A stretch of 64,000 bases of DNA from Aureimonas pseudogalii (lineage in GTDB: Bacteria > Pseudomonadota > Alphaproteobacteria > Rhizobiales > Rhizobiaceae). Every line of letters starts with the position of its first letter. Within the stretch, counting starts at the first letter, position 1. The notes under the pieces are model-generated. The model was not told where the DNA came from, searched no databases, and saw only the letters and a program-made list of their open reading frames with translations. The stretch spans positions 310,001-374,000 of the forward strand of contig NZ_JACIEK010000001.1 in assembly GCF_014196835.1 (NCBI RefSeq), read 5' to 3'. The position numbers and the translations under genes were made by a program. Positions 56,007-64,000 of the stretch are shown here, piece by piece.

Positions 56007-58706
56007 ATGGCGAGCAAGGCCGAAACCCTCCTCGAGAGCTACCGCCAGAAGCGCGACTTCGCGCGCACCAGCGAGCCCTCCGGCGGCGCGGCCAGCGCCG
56101 AAGGTCTCGCCTTCGTGGTGCAGAAACACGACGCGACGCGCCTGCACTACGACTTCCGCGTGGAATGGGAGGGCGTTCTCAAGAGCTGGGCGGTGACGCG
56201 CGGGCCGAGCCTCGACCCCGCCGACAAGCGGCTGGCGGTGCGCACCGAAGACCACCCGATGGACTACGGCGACTTCGAGGGCACGATCCCCGCGGGAGAG
56301 TATGGCGGCGGCACCGTGATGGTCTGGGACCGCGGCACATGGGAGCCGGAGGGCGACGCCGAGAGGGGCCTGGCCGACGGCAATCTCAAGATGATCCTGC
56401 ACGGCGAGAAGATGCGGGGACGCTGGGCGCTGATCCGCATGAAGCCTCGGCCTAAGGAGAAGCGCGAGAACTGGCTGCTGATCAAGGAGAAGGACGGGGA
56501 GGTGCGGATCGGCGAGGATTTTCTCGCGGCCGACCGCAGCGCCAAGACGGGCCGCGACATGGCGGCGATCGCGGCCGGCGACGAGACCTGGAAGCGGCCG
56601 ACGGGGAAGAAGGCCCCGAAGGTCGTGCCGGTGACCCACAAGGCCGCGCCGCACAAGAAGGCGCGGGACCCCAAGGCGTCGGACGGCGAGACGCCCTCCC
56701 CCCGTCGTCGGAGCGGACGCGCCGACGCCATGCCGGCCTTTCGCCCGCTGCAGCTCGCCCGCCTCGTGGACGAGGCGCCGGCCGGCGACGACTGGCTGCA
56801 CGAGGTGAAATACGACGGCTACCGCGTCCTCATCGCGATCGGCGACGGCCGGACGCGGCTCTACACCCGCAACGAACTCGACTGGACCGACCGGTTCGGC
56901 CGTCTGCCGGAGGCGGCGCTGGCGCTCGGCTGCCGCAGCGCGCTGATCGACGGCGAGGTGGTGGCCTTCGACAAGGACGGTCGGAGCGACTTCTCCTCGC
57001 TACAGGCGGCGCTGAAGGAAGGAGGCGAGCTCTCCTGCTTCTGCTTCGATCTCCTGCATCTCGACGGGGAGGATCTCACCGGCGAGCCGCTGATGACCCG
57101 CAAGGAGAAGCTCCGCGCCCTCGTCGGCGCGGCGGAGGGCACCCCGCTCCAGTACAGCGATCACGTGCGCGGGCACGGGCCCAAGGTCTTCGCGGGCATC
57201 TGCAAGGCGGGCGAGGAGGGCATCGTTTCCAAGCGCGCCGACGCGCCCTATGCGGGCGATCGCAACGGCGACTGGCAGAAGACCAAATGCACCCGGCGCC
57301 AGGAATTCGTCATCGGCGGCTTCGCGAGTTCCGACAAGAAGGGCCGCGCCTTCGCCTCGCTGCTCGTCGGCGTGCGGGAGGGCGACGGCCTTCGCTATTG
57401 TGGCCGGGTCGGCACCGGCTTCGACGACGAGACGATGCAGGACCTCGCCGCGCGCTTCGAGCGCCTCGCGCGCAAGACCTCGCCCTTCGACGCCCCCCTG
57501 CCCGGCCCGATCCGGCGCACGGCGCGCTTCGTGACGCCGGACCTCGTTGCGGAGGTCGATTTCGCCGAGTTCACGGCAGACGGGCAGATCCGCCACGGGG
57601 CGTTCCAGGGCCTGCGCGAAGACAAGCCGGCGGACGAGGTGGTGGACGAGACGAAGGCGGACACCAGCGATGACGATGGCGCGGCGTCGAGCGTGGGCGC
57701 CAAGCGCAGCCGATCGAAGGACGGCGGATCGAAACCCGCCAAGCCCACGAAAGGCGAGGCCCCGGCGAATGGCGGCGAAACGGCCGGACGGCGCGAGGAA
57801 GAGGGCGACGATCCGATCGAAATCGCGGGCGTGCGCCTCACTCACCCTGGCCGCGTGCTCTTCGAGGACCTGCATCTCACGAAGGGAGATCTCGGGCGCT
57901 ACTACGAGATCGTCGCGCCGCGGCTTCTCGCCCATGCCGGCGAGCGACCGCTGTCGATCCTGCGCTGCCCCGGCGGGCCATCCGCACAGCGCTTCTTCCA
58001 GAAGCATGCCGGCGAGGGCTTTCCCGAGGCACTCGGCTCGGTGGAGGTCGAGGAGAAGCGCGGCGAGAATGCCACCTACATGAGCCTGGCGGATGCCGGC
58101 AGCCTCATCGCAGCGGTGCAGATGGGCGCCGTGGAGTTCCATGTCTGGGGCGCCCACAACGCCTCGCAGGATCGGCCCGACCGGCTCGTCTTCGATCTCG
58201 ACCCCGACGAGGCGCTGGGTTTCGCCGACGTTCGCTCCGCCGCCGTGCTGATGCGCGACGCCCTCGACACGCTGGGCCTGCGCAGCTGGCCGATGGTGAC
58301 CGGCGGCAAGGGCGTCCATGTCGTGGTGCCGCTCGACCGGCGACGCGACGTGGAGGGGGTCGCGGCCTTCGCGCGGGGGCTCGCGAACCGCGTGGCGGCA
58401 AGCGACCCCGACCGCTTCGTCGCCGTGATGTCGAAGGCCAAGCGCGAAGGCCGCATCTTCATCGACTGGATGCGCAACGGCCGGGCGCAGACGGCGATCG
58501 CGCCCTATTCGACACGCGCCCGCGCCGGCTGCCCGGTGGCGGTGCCCGTCTCCTGGGAAGAGCTGGAAACTCTCGATCGGGCCAACGGCTTCACGCCCGA
58601 CCGGGTGATCGAGCGCCTCGGCGAGCCCGACCCGTGGGCGGACTACGGCACGGTGCGCCAGTCCGTGACGAAGGCGATGATCGCGGCCGTGGCGGACGCG
58701 GACTGA
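56007..58706 (+). CDS. ligD: Multifunctional DNA ligase LigD (PE-LIG-POL)
   Basis: An 899-residue NHEJ ligase. Domain order is 3'-phosphoesterase (about 35-190, QKHDATRLHYDFRVE and EDHPMDYGDFEGTIP), ATP-dependent ligase (about 240-540, catalytic lysine K268 in EVKYDGYR, then LIDGEVV and EGIVSKR) and primase-polymerase (about 605-890, with RCPGG and the acidic FDLDPDE). Charged linkers separate the domains, notably about 545-600. Together with Ku it trims, fills and seals double-strand breaks. The PE-LIG-POL order is the one usual in Pseudomonas and rhizobia. Confidence 0.95.
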   Translation: MASKAETLLESYRQKRDFARTSEPSGGAASAEGLAFVVQKHDATRLHYDFRVEWEGVLKSWAVTRGPSLDPADKRLAVRTEDHPMDYGDFEGTIPAGEYGGGTVMVWDRGTWEPEGDAERGLADGNLKMILHGEKMRGRWALIRMKPRPKEKRENWLLIKEKDGEVRIGEDFLAADRSAKTGRDMAAIAAGDETWKRPTGKKAPKVVPVTHKAAPHKKARDPKASDGETPSPRRRSGRADAMPAFRPLQLARLVDEAPAGDDWLHEVKYDGYRVLIAIGDGRTRLYTRNELDWTDRFGRLPEAALALGCRSALIDGEVVAFDKDGRSDFSSLQAALKEGGELSCFCFDLLHLDGEDLTGEPLMTRKEKLRALVGAAEGTPLQYSDHVRGHGPKVFAGICKAGEEGIVSKRADAPYAGDRNGDWQKTKCTRRQEFVIGGFASSDKKGRAFASLLVGVREGDGLRYCGRVGTGFDDETMQDLAARFERLARKTSPFDAPLPGPIRRTARFVTPDLVAEVDFAEFTADGQIRHGAFQGLREDKPADEVVDETKADTSDDDGAASSVGAKRSRSKDGGSKPAKPTKGEAPANGGETAGRREEEGDDPIEIAGVRLTHPGRVLFEDLHLTKGDLGRYYEIVAPRLLAHAGERPLSILRCPGGPSAQRFFQKHAGEGFPEALGSVEVEEKRGENATYMSLADAGSLIAAVQMGAVEFHVWGAHNASQDRPDRLVFDLDPDEALGFADVRSAAVLMRDALDTLGLRSWPMVTGGKGVHVVVPLDRRRDVEGVAAFARGLANRVAASDPDRFVAVMSKAKREGRIFIDWMRNGRAQTAIAPYSTRARAGCPVAVPVSWEELETLDRANGFTPDRVIERLGEPDPWADYGTVRQSVTKAMIAAVADAD

Positions 58707-58777
58707 AAGCCGCCGTTTCGCGGGAGGCCGAAAGGCTCTATGACGGCGCTCGATGTCCCGAACCGCCTGAGGCCGTC

Positions 58778-59878
58778 ATGCCCTTCACGCCCCGTGCGCT
58801 CGCTCTTCCCGCCACCGTGCCCTTCGTCGGGCCGGAGGCGCTGGAGCGCCGGTTCGGCCGCCCGTTCGTGGCGCGGCTCGGCGCCAACGAGAGCGTCTTC
58901 GGCCCCTCGCCGAAGGTCGCCGAGGCGATGGCCCGCGCCGCCGCCGAAAGCTGGGCCTATGGCGACCCCGAGCATCACGACCTGAAGGCGGCGATCGCCG
59001 CGCATCACGGTCTGACACCCGAAAACATCGTGGTCGGCGAAGGCATCGACGGGCTGCTGGGGCTGCTCGTGCAGCTGACGATCGATCCCGGCGACGCCGT
59101 GGTCACCTCGCTCGGCGCCTACCCGACCTTCAACTACCATGTGAACGGACGCGGCGGCCGGCTGGATTTCGTGCCCTACCGGGACGACCGCGAAGACCCG
59201 GAGGCGCTGGCGGCGCGGGCGCAGGAGATCCGGCCGAAGTTGATCTACTTCGCCAATCCCGACAATCCGACGGGCTCCCGGCACGATCGGCAGACGGTGG
59301 AGCGGCTGATGGAGGGTGTGCCGGATGGCTCGATCCTCGTGCTCGACGAGGCCTACGCCGATCTCGCGCCGGCTGAGGCCCTGCCGGAGATGTCGCGCCT
59401 CGACCCCAAGGTCCTGCGCTTTCGCACCTTCTCCAAGGCCTACGGCATGGCTGGCGTGCGCGTCGCCTATGCGGTGGGCACGCCCGAGACGACCCGCCAT
59501 TTCGACAAGGTGCGCAACCATTTCGGGGTGTCGCGCATGGCGCAGGCCGGAGCGCTCGCAGCGCTGGGCGACCAGGGGTTTCTGAGTGAGACGGTGGGCC
59601 GCATCGCGGCGGCGCGCGACCGGCTGGCGGAGATCGCCCGCGAGAACGGGCTGACGCCCCTGCCCTCGGCCACCAACTTCGTTGCGATCGACTGCGGGCG
59701 GGACGGCGCCTTCGCGCGCGCGGTGCTGGACGGCGTGCTCGCGCGCGGCGTCTTCATCCGCATGCCCGGCGTCGCGCCGCTGGATCGGCTGATCCGCGTG
59801 ACGGTGGGGCGCGACCGGGAGATGGACCTCTTCGCGCAGGCCCTGGCGGGCTCGCTCCGTGATCTCGCGGGCGCTTGA
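58778..59878 (+). CDS. Histidinol-phosphate aminotransferase-like PLP enzyme
   Basis: A 366-residue fold-type I aminotransferase close to HisC. ARLGANESVFGPSP near 28, YGDPEHHDLKAAIAAHHG, FANPDNPTGS, LDEAYADL and the PLP lysine in TFSKAYGMAGVRVAYAVG are all in order. It may act on histidinol phosphate or an aromatic 2-oxo acid; no his genes flank it, so I leave the symbol empty. ATG 58778 begins the conserved protein; an upstream in-frame extension lies in the 71-base gap after ligD. Confidence 0.87.
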   Translation: MPFTPRALALPATVPFVGPEALERRFGRPFVARLGANESVFGPSPKVAEAMARAAAESWAYGDPEHHDLKAAIAAHHGLTPENIVVGEGIDGLLGLLVQLTIDPGDAVVTSLGAYPTFNYHVNGRGGRLDFVPYRDDREDPEALAARAQEIRPKLIYFANPDNPTGSRHDRQTVERLMEGVPDGSILVLDEAYADLAPAEALPEMSRLDPKVLRFRTFSKAYGMAGVRVAYAVGTPETTRHFDKVRNHFGVSRMAQAGALAALGDQGFLSETVGRIAAARDRLAEIARENGLTPLPSATNFVAIDCGRDGAFARAVLDGVLARGVFIRMPGVAPLDRLIRVTVGRDREMDLFAQALAGSLRDLAGA

Positions 59879-59884
59879 AGAGCG

Positions 59885-60157
59885 TCAGTTGGTGGCGAGC
59901 CAGGTGCGGGCGGAGCGGAGGGCGCGTCCGATCTCGGCCTTGGTCATCGCTTCGGCCGCCTGGAAGCGGTGACGGGCGGCATCCTCGACGCCCATCTGGT
60001 CGGCGAGATTGAAGTACATGTGGGCGGAGACGAGATCGATCGCGCCGTCGCGGCCGGCGGCATGACGCAGCCCCATCGCGAACAACGTCTCGCCGATCGG
60101 CGCCGACGTGCCGAGCGCGGTGCCGAAGTCTCCATCCTGCCAGTCGAAGCGTGCCAT
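59885..60157 (-). CDS. Conserved-looking small protein, possible Sel1-like
   Basis: A 90-residue protein beginning MARFDWQDGDFGTALGTSAPIGE with a good ribosome site (ggagataggg). It contains LFAMGLRHAAGRDGAIDLVSAHMYFNLADQMG, which resembles one or two Sel1/TPR-like helical repeats. Function unknown. It is convergent with the aminotransferase gene, with 6 bases between stops. Confidence 0.65.
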   Translation of the reverse strand: MARFDWQDGDFGTALGTSAPIGETLFAMGLRHAAGRDGAIDLVSAHMYFNLADQMGVEDAARHRFQAAEAMTKAEIGRALRSARTWLATN

Positions 60158-60496
60158 GACCCTATCTCCATCGCCCACCTGCCCGGGCTCTGACAGCAAG
60201 ATGCCATCGCCACTTGAACGGACCGCTAAAGATCTTGGCTAATTTGAGTTAAATACAGTCATTCTCTTGCGGCTCGCCGAGTGTTGCATCCTTGCCGCAG
60301 ATCTGGACTTGCCGGGACCGCTCGCATGCGTTGACGCGTTGTTTGCCATGAGCCCTCCCCACCCGCGAGAGGCGTAGGGGTGCCGATCTCGCGGGCGCGC
60401 CGCTTGAGCGCGTGCCGCATTCCCCTTACGTTTGCGGAAGGGCAACCGGTATCGCGCGATCAGAGGCGAACGGACCCGATTCGGGAGGATGACGAC
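60158..60496. other. Divergent intergenic region (339 bases)
   Basis: Lies between the starts of the 90-residue gene (minus) and the DUF2147-like gene (plus). The stretch at about 60225-60275 is AT-richer and probably carries a promoter. I see no clear gene, hairpin or RNA in it. Confidence 0.5.
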
Positions 60497-60844
60497 ATGC
60501 GCAAGGCAGGATGGATCTTGGCCGCCGCGGCGGCGATGCTGGCGGGGCCGGCCCTCGCCGACCCGATCGAGGGAACGTGGCGCATGCCCTCGGGCAACAA
60601 CGCGGCGATCGCGCCCTGCGGCCCCGAATTCTGCCTGACCTACGTGAACGGCCCGAACAAGGGCAAGACCTTCGGGCGCCTGAAGGCGGCGGGCGCGGGC
60701 GCCTACGCGGGAACGGTGACCGACTACACGCGCGGCGGCAAGGAGTTCACCGGCAAGGGCAAGCTGGAGGGCGACATGCTGTCGGTCTCCGGCTGCATCC
60801 TCGGCGGCCTCATCTGCCGCTCGCAGGAAATGCGCCGGGTCTGA
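60497..60844 (+). CDS. Secreted DUF2147-like small protein, copy 1
   Basis: A 115-residue protein with a Sec signal peptide (about 1-22, ending PALA-DP) followed by PIEGTWRMPSG and a small beta-rich domain with paired cysteines (CGPEFC and CILGGLIC). The IxGTWxxxxG pattern resembles the DUF2147 family of small periplasmic proteins with unknown function. The ATG at 60497 follows gggaggatgacgac. It is a paralogue of the gene at 61080. Confidence 0.72.
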   Translation: MRKAGWILAAAAAMLAGPALADPIEGTWRMPSGNNAAIAPCGPEFCLTYVNGPNKGKTFGRLKAAGAGAYAGTVTDYTRGGKEFTGKGKLEGDMLSVSGCILGGLICRSQEMRRV

Positions 60845-61079
60845 GCGAGCGAAGGATGGTCGCCGCGCATCGGCACGGCGGCCCCGCGCCGCGACCGTGG
60901 GCGCGAAACGGACCTGCCGTGCGGTGGGCGATCATCGCGCCGGTGCGCCCAAGCCCGCAGGCGCACTCGGGGACGAGATGCCAGTGCGGGCCGCGCGCGT
61001 CTGATCGGCGTTTGCCAGTTGACCGCTGCGTTCCGATCGCCGAAGGCAGGGGATCACCTCTCCTGCCGGACGCCTTGCC

Positions 61080-61418
61080 ATGCTTCGTCGCTCTGCCCTC
61101 GCCCTCTGCGCGCCGCTCTTCCTGGTGTCCGCCGCCTCCGCGGCCGAGCCGATCCTGGGAACGTGGCGCGTCGAGAACGGCGAGACGGTGACCTATTCCG
61201 CCTGCGGGACGGCCTTCTGCGCGACGGTCGACACCGGCCGCTACAAGGGCAAGTCGCTCGGGCGGGTCTCGGGCACGGGCGGGCGTTACACGGGCAGCGT
61301 CGTCGACCCGTCGAACGACAAGACCTACGAGGGACGGGCGGAGGTCAGCGGCAACATCTTGAAGCTGACGGGATGCGTGGCCAAGGTGTTCTGCCAGACC
61401 CGGACCTGGACCCGCTGA
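61080..61418 (+). CDS. Secreted DUF2147-like small protein, copy 2
   Basis: A 112-residue paralogue of the previous gene with a signal peptide (about 1-21, ending ASA-AE), PILGTWRVENG, and the same cysteine pattern (CGTAFC, CVAKVFC). Conservation of pattern rather than residues suggests an old duplication. Function unknown; exported, probably periplasmic with two disulfides. It lies 235 bases after copy 1. Confidence 0.72.
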   Translation: MLRRSALALCAPLFLVSAASAAEPILGTWRVENGETVTYSACGTAFCATVDTGRYKGKSLGRVSGTGGRYTGSVVDPSNDKTYEGRAEVSGNILKLTGCVAKVFCQTRTWTR

Positions 61419-61889
61419 CAGGCGACGTTGGCCCGACGAAAAGCTCGACGCGCGTCGCATCCCGGACCAGCCCGTTCTCTCAGACACCCCTCGCGCCTGG
61501 ACATAGGACGGGAGGCCGCCTCGAGCGGTGGACGTGCTCGCGCGCCACGCCCAATCCTGGGCGGGTGCCGCTTCGCGATCACCTCGACCGGTGTCTCGCC
61601 TGCCGTGAAGCCGGCGGCGACGATGATGCGGCAATCGAACGATGCTGCGGTGCCGCATGAGATGTGCTTGGATTGATGCAGAAATATGACAAGGCTACCT
61701 TGTGTTTTTGACGCAACAACAAGCAACCAGATAGCCACAGTGCAGGACGCCTCGCTTCTTTCCCATGTTTTGCGACATAGCCGCATGCTAAGCCTGTCTC
61801 CGAGGGCTTTCGCATCGTGTCTAAGCTTTCGCCAACAGTATATAGAGCCCGGAAACAAGGGCTTGCTGTCATTGTTGACTGGAGATCAA
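61419..61889. other. Long intergenic region upstream of the porin gene
   Basis: A gap of 471 bases. The right half, from about 61670, is clearly lower in GC than the rest of the window, typical of a strong promoter and 5' leader for a major outer-membrane protein. It includes a short hairpin (61689-61709) and a tatatag stretch near 61840 that could be a -10 element. The frame is open in register with the porin from 61686, but without a signal peptide start or ribosome site, so I do not count it as coding. Confidence 0.5.
61689..61709 (+). terminator. Short hairpin with T-tract
   Basis: ACAAGG and CCTTGT form a 6-base stem around a 3-base loop, followed by gTTTTT. This could end the transcript of the DUF2147-like gene or lie in the porin leader; the stem is short. 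Confidence 0.4.
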
Positions 61890-63107
61890 ATGAACATCAA
61901 GAGCCTCCTTCTCGGCTCCGCTGCAGCCCTCGTTGCAGTTTCCGGCGCTCGTGCGGCTGACGCGGTCGTCATGGCCGAGCCCGAGCCCGTCGACTACGTC
62001 CGCGTCTGCGACGTGTACGGCAAGGGCTTCTACTACATCCCCGGCACCGAGACCTGCCTGAGCGTCGGCGGTTACGTCCGCTTCCAGGTGAACGTCGCCG
62101 GCGACCCGATCATCAACTTCGAAGGCGACGACTACCAGGTCGCGAGCCGCGTCCGCGCCCGCCTCAACTTCGACGCCCGCGAAGAGACCGAGCTCGGCAC
62201 CCTGCGCGCCTTCGCTCGCCTCCAGGCCACCAACACCGGCGGCGCCAACAACGGCGTCAACATCGACCAGGCCTACATCCAGCTGGGCGGCCTGCTCATG
62301 GGTTACCGCGACACGCTGTGGTCGTCGGGCATCGGCGGCCTGGAAGACGGCCTGCTGACCGACACCGATCTCGTGGTCGGCGACATCAACACCAACCAGG
62401 TGTCCTACACCTTCGCCGCCGGCGGCTTCTCGGCCACGATCGGCGCCGAAGACGACGGCACGGGCGACGTCGTTCCCGACGTGCACGCCAAGCTGGTCTA
62501 TTCGGGTGCCTGGGGCGGTGCCTACATCTCCGGCGTCTACGACGAGACGTTCAACCGCGAAGACCTCAACTCGGTCACGCTGAACGGCGTTGCGATCAAC
62601 CTCTTCGGCGCCTACCCGACGCGCCTTCAGGACGGCGACAACGACGCCTTCGCGCTGAAGGGCGGCGTGCTCCTCAAGGACCTCATCGCGCCGAAGTCGC
62701 AGCTGAAGATCGAAGGTCACTACGCCTTCGACCCGACGATCTACGCCGGCATCACCGGCATCAACTCGGTCACCTCGATCTCGGCCTCGCAGTTCACCAC
62801 GGGCGGCGTTCCGATCACCCTCGAGTGGGCCGCTGGTGCGGGCTACGCGCAGGCCTTCGGCAAGCTCGGTCTGGCCGTGTCCGGCCAGTACGGCGAGACC
62901 TTCGACGTCTCGCTGCTCAACCGCCGCACGGGCATCACGACGATCGACAGCGGCGAGTACTACGCCGGCGTCCTGAACGTCGGCTACCAGATCACGAACA
63001 ACTTCGCGACGCTGGGTGAAGTCTCGTACAAGAACGTCGATTTCGGCGGCCCGGTCGGCGAGACCGATCAGGTCTCCGGCTTCCTGCGCTTCCAGCGCAA
63101 CTTCTAA
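61890..63107 (+). CDS. Outer-membrane porin, Porin_2 (Omp2/RopA) family
   Basis: A 405-residue porin. The signal peptide ends at about 23 (SGARAADAV), followed by the family hallmark DYVRVCDVYGKGFYYIPGTETCLSVGGYVRFQV with a conserved Cys pair, then amphipathic strands and a C-terminal strand ending in Phe (RFQRNF), as needed for outer-membrane insertion. This is the general-diffusion porin type of Brucella and rhizobia. ATG 61890 has GGAGATCAA directly upstream. Codon use is strongly biased to C-ending codons, as expected for a very highly expressed gene. Confidence 0.95.
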   Translation: MNIKSLLLGSAAALVAVSGARAADAVVMAEPEPVDYVRVCDVYGKGFYYIPGTETCLSVGGYVRFQVNVAGDPIINFEGDDYQVASRVRARLNFDAREETELGTLRAFARLQATNTGGANNGVNIDQAYIQLGGLLMGYRDTLWSSGIGGLEDGLLTDTDLVVGDINTNQVSYTFAAGGFSATIGAEDDGTGDVVPDVHAKLVYSGAWGGAYISGVYDETFNREDLNSVTLNGVAINLFGAYPTRLQDGDNDAFALKGGVLLKDLIAPKSQLKIEGHYAFDPTIYAGITGINSVTSISASQFTTGGVPITLEWAAGAGYAQAFGKLGLAVSGQYGETFDVSLLNRRTGITTIDSGEYYAGVLNVGYQITNNFATLGEVSYKNVDFGGPVGETDQVSGFLRFQRNF

Positions 63108-63117
63108 GACATGATAC

Positions 63118-63145
63118 GTGCGGCAGGGCTTCGGCCCTGCCGCAC
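63118..63145 (+). terminator. Hairpin after the porin gene
   Basis: GTGCGGCAGGG and CCCTGCCGCAC form a perfect 11-base stem with a cttcgg loop, 10 bases after the porin stop. No T-tract follows, so it may act as a 3' stabiliser of the transcript as well as a terminator. Confidence 0.65.
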
Positions 63146-63209
63146 CCGCCTCCCCTCCATGCCTCCGTCATACCGGCTGCAGGCTTCGTCCACCGGTAGC
63201 CACCTTCGA

Positions 63210-63247
63210 CGAAGAAAGCCGCGCGGCAGGCCGCGCGGCTTTCTTCC
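63210..63247. terminator. Bidirectional terminator between porin and glutathione transferase genes
   Basis: GAAGAAAGCCGCGCGG and the matching CCGCGCGGCTTTCTTC form a long near-perfect stem, A-rich on one side and T-rich on the other. It lies between the convergent porin and GST genes. Confidence 0.82.
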
Positions 63248-63282
63248 GTTTGTCGTTCATCACCCTTCGGCAAAGGGCGGCG

Positions 63283-63990
63283 TCAGCGCGCCTTCTGACC
63301 GAACAGGACGCTCTGCGCGGCCTTGTCGTTCGCCAGTTGCAGCTTCTCGCGCTCGGCCTTGCCGACCGCCAGCCCCCGCTCCACCGCGGGGCGCGCGTTC
63401 ATCGTCTCGAACCAGCGCTTCAGATGCGGGAAGTCGTCGAGGGTCTGCCCCTGGTTGGCATGCGGCACGATCCAGCCGATCGCGGCCATGTCGGCGATCG
63501 AATAGTCGCCGGCGAGGAAGTCGCGCCCCTCCAGCCGGCGGTTCATCACGCCGTAGAGGCGGTTGACCTCGTTCGTGTAGCGCTCGATCCCGTAGGCGAT
63601 CTTCTCGGGCGCATATTGCCGGAAATGATGGGCCTGGCCGGCCATCGGCCCGAGGCCGCCCACCTGCCAGAACAACCATTCCTCGACCGCCACACGCTCG
63701 CGCTCGGCCGCTGGATAGAAGCGTCCGAACTTGCGCCCGAGATATTGAAGGATCGCGCCGGACTCGAAGACCGAGATCGGCTCGCCGTCCGGCCCTTCGG
63801 GATCGACGATCGCCGGCATCCGGTTGTTCGGCGCGATCGCCAGAAAGTCCGGCTTGAACTGGTCGCCGGCACCGATGTTGACGAGCTTGACCTCGTAGGG
63901 AACGCCGAGTTCCTCGAGGAGAATGCTCACCTTCCAGCCGTTCGGCGTCGGCCAGTAGTGGAGTTCGATCGGTCGGGTCTGTTGCGGCAT
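63283..63990 (-). CDS. Glutathione S-transferase family protein (YfcG/YghU-like)
   Basis: A 235-residue protein with an N-terminal thioredoxin-fold domain (about 8-90; LHYWPTPNGWKVSILLEELG and NNRMPAIVD with the glutathione-binding SGAILQYLG) and a helical C-terminal domain with the N-capping box SIADMAAIGW. The TPNGWKV segment is typical of the Nu-class YfcG/YghU enzymes, which have disulfide-bond reductase activity toward glutathione-linked substrates. It is complete in the window; its upstream region is not. Confidence 0.9.
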   Translation of the reverse strand: MPQQTRPIELHYWPTPNGWKVSILLEELGVPYEVKLVNIGAGDQFKPDFLAIAPNNRMPAIVDPEGPDGEPISVFESGAILQYLGRKFGRFYPAAERERVAVEEWLFWQVGGLGPMAGQAHHFRQYAPEKIAYGIERYTNEVNRLYGVMNRRLEGRDFLAGDYSIADMAAIGWIVPHANQGQTLDDFPHLKRWFETMNARPAVERGLAVGKAEREKLQLANDKAAQSVLFGQKAR

Positions 63991-64000
63991 GGTGTCCCCT

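Noticed and set aside
61686-61889. Upstream in-frame extension of the porin
   Set aside because: The AT-rich stretch codes for no signal peptide and has no ribosome site, while ATG 61890 has both.

Overview
The window is chromosomal, very GC-rich DNA, tightly packed with genes on both strands. Gene families and neighbourhoods point to an alphaproteobacterium of the Hyphomicrobiales (Rhizobiales), plausibly near Aureimonas/Aurantimonas. The clues are the kdsB/pheA pair beside a membrane cytochrome c, leuD...leuB...asd, imuA-imuB-dnaE2 behind a GTTC-N7-GTTC SOS box, Ku next to a PE-LIG-POL LigD, and a Porin_2-type porin. This placement is inferred from content, not from a marker gene. I saw no rRNA, tRNA, insertion sequence, prophage or CRISPR array.

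Layout. 1-2.6 kb: a kdsB-pheA reading frame (minus strand, running off the left edge) that appears to be an in-frame fusion, diverging from a membrane-anchored cytochrome c. 2.8-13.4 kb: a compact plus-strand run with two tandem YejA-type peptide-binding proteins, YejB, YejE, a histidine-rich CDF metal exporter inserted before YejF, YejF, a NUDIX hydrolase and a GhrA-type reductase; most junctions overlap by 4 bases or are only a few bases apart. 13.5-18.5 kb: a ferric-siderophore ABC importer (binding protein, fused permease, ATPase) with a TGA-N9-TCA palindrome in front, then an AraC-type regulator. 18.6-27.6 kb: a sugar dehydrogenase, two rRNA-modification enzymes, 6-phosphogluconate dehydrogenase, a glutathione-dependent formaldehyde-oxidation cluster (AdhC, a GNAT protein, FghA), a BadF-type sugar kinase and a small phosphatase.

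27.6-33.7 kb: a minus-strand aa3/caa3-type oxidase operon (subunit II fused to cytochrome c, subunit I fused to III, a small membrane protein, a CtaG-type assembly factor and a tri-haem cytochrome). 33.9-40.2 kb: the SOS mutagenesis cassette imuA-imuB-dnaE2. 40.4-51 kb: a zincin-fold protein, a DUF2459 protein, a CitE-like lyase with a DUF1737 protein, leuD, a RidA-family protein, a chemoreceptor, leuB, an MFS carrier, a 39-residue small protein and asd. 51.1-58.7 kb: a double-strand-break repair block, with a YhaN/YhaO (SbcCD-like) pair diverging from ku-ligD. 58.8-64 kb: an aminotransferase, small secreted proteins, a major porin and a glutathione S-transferase.

Themes are peptide and iron uptake, respiration, leucine/lysine-family biosynthesis and DNA repair. 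The most unusual points are the kdsB-pheA fusion, the metal exporter within the yej operon, and the close grouping of nuclease, end-joining and mutagenesis genes.
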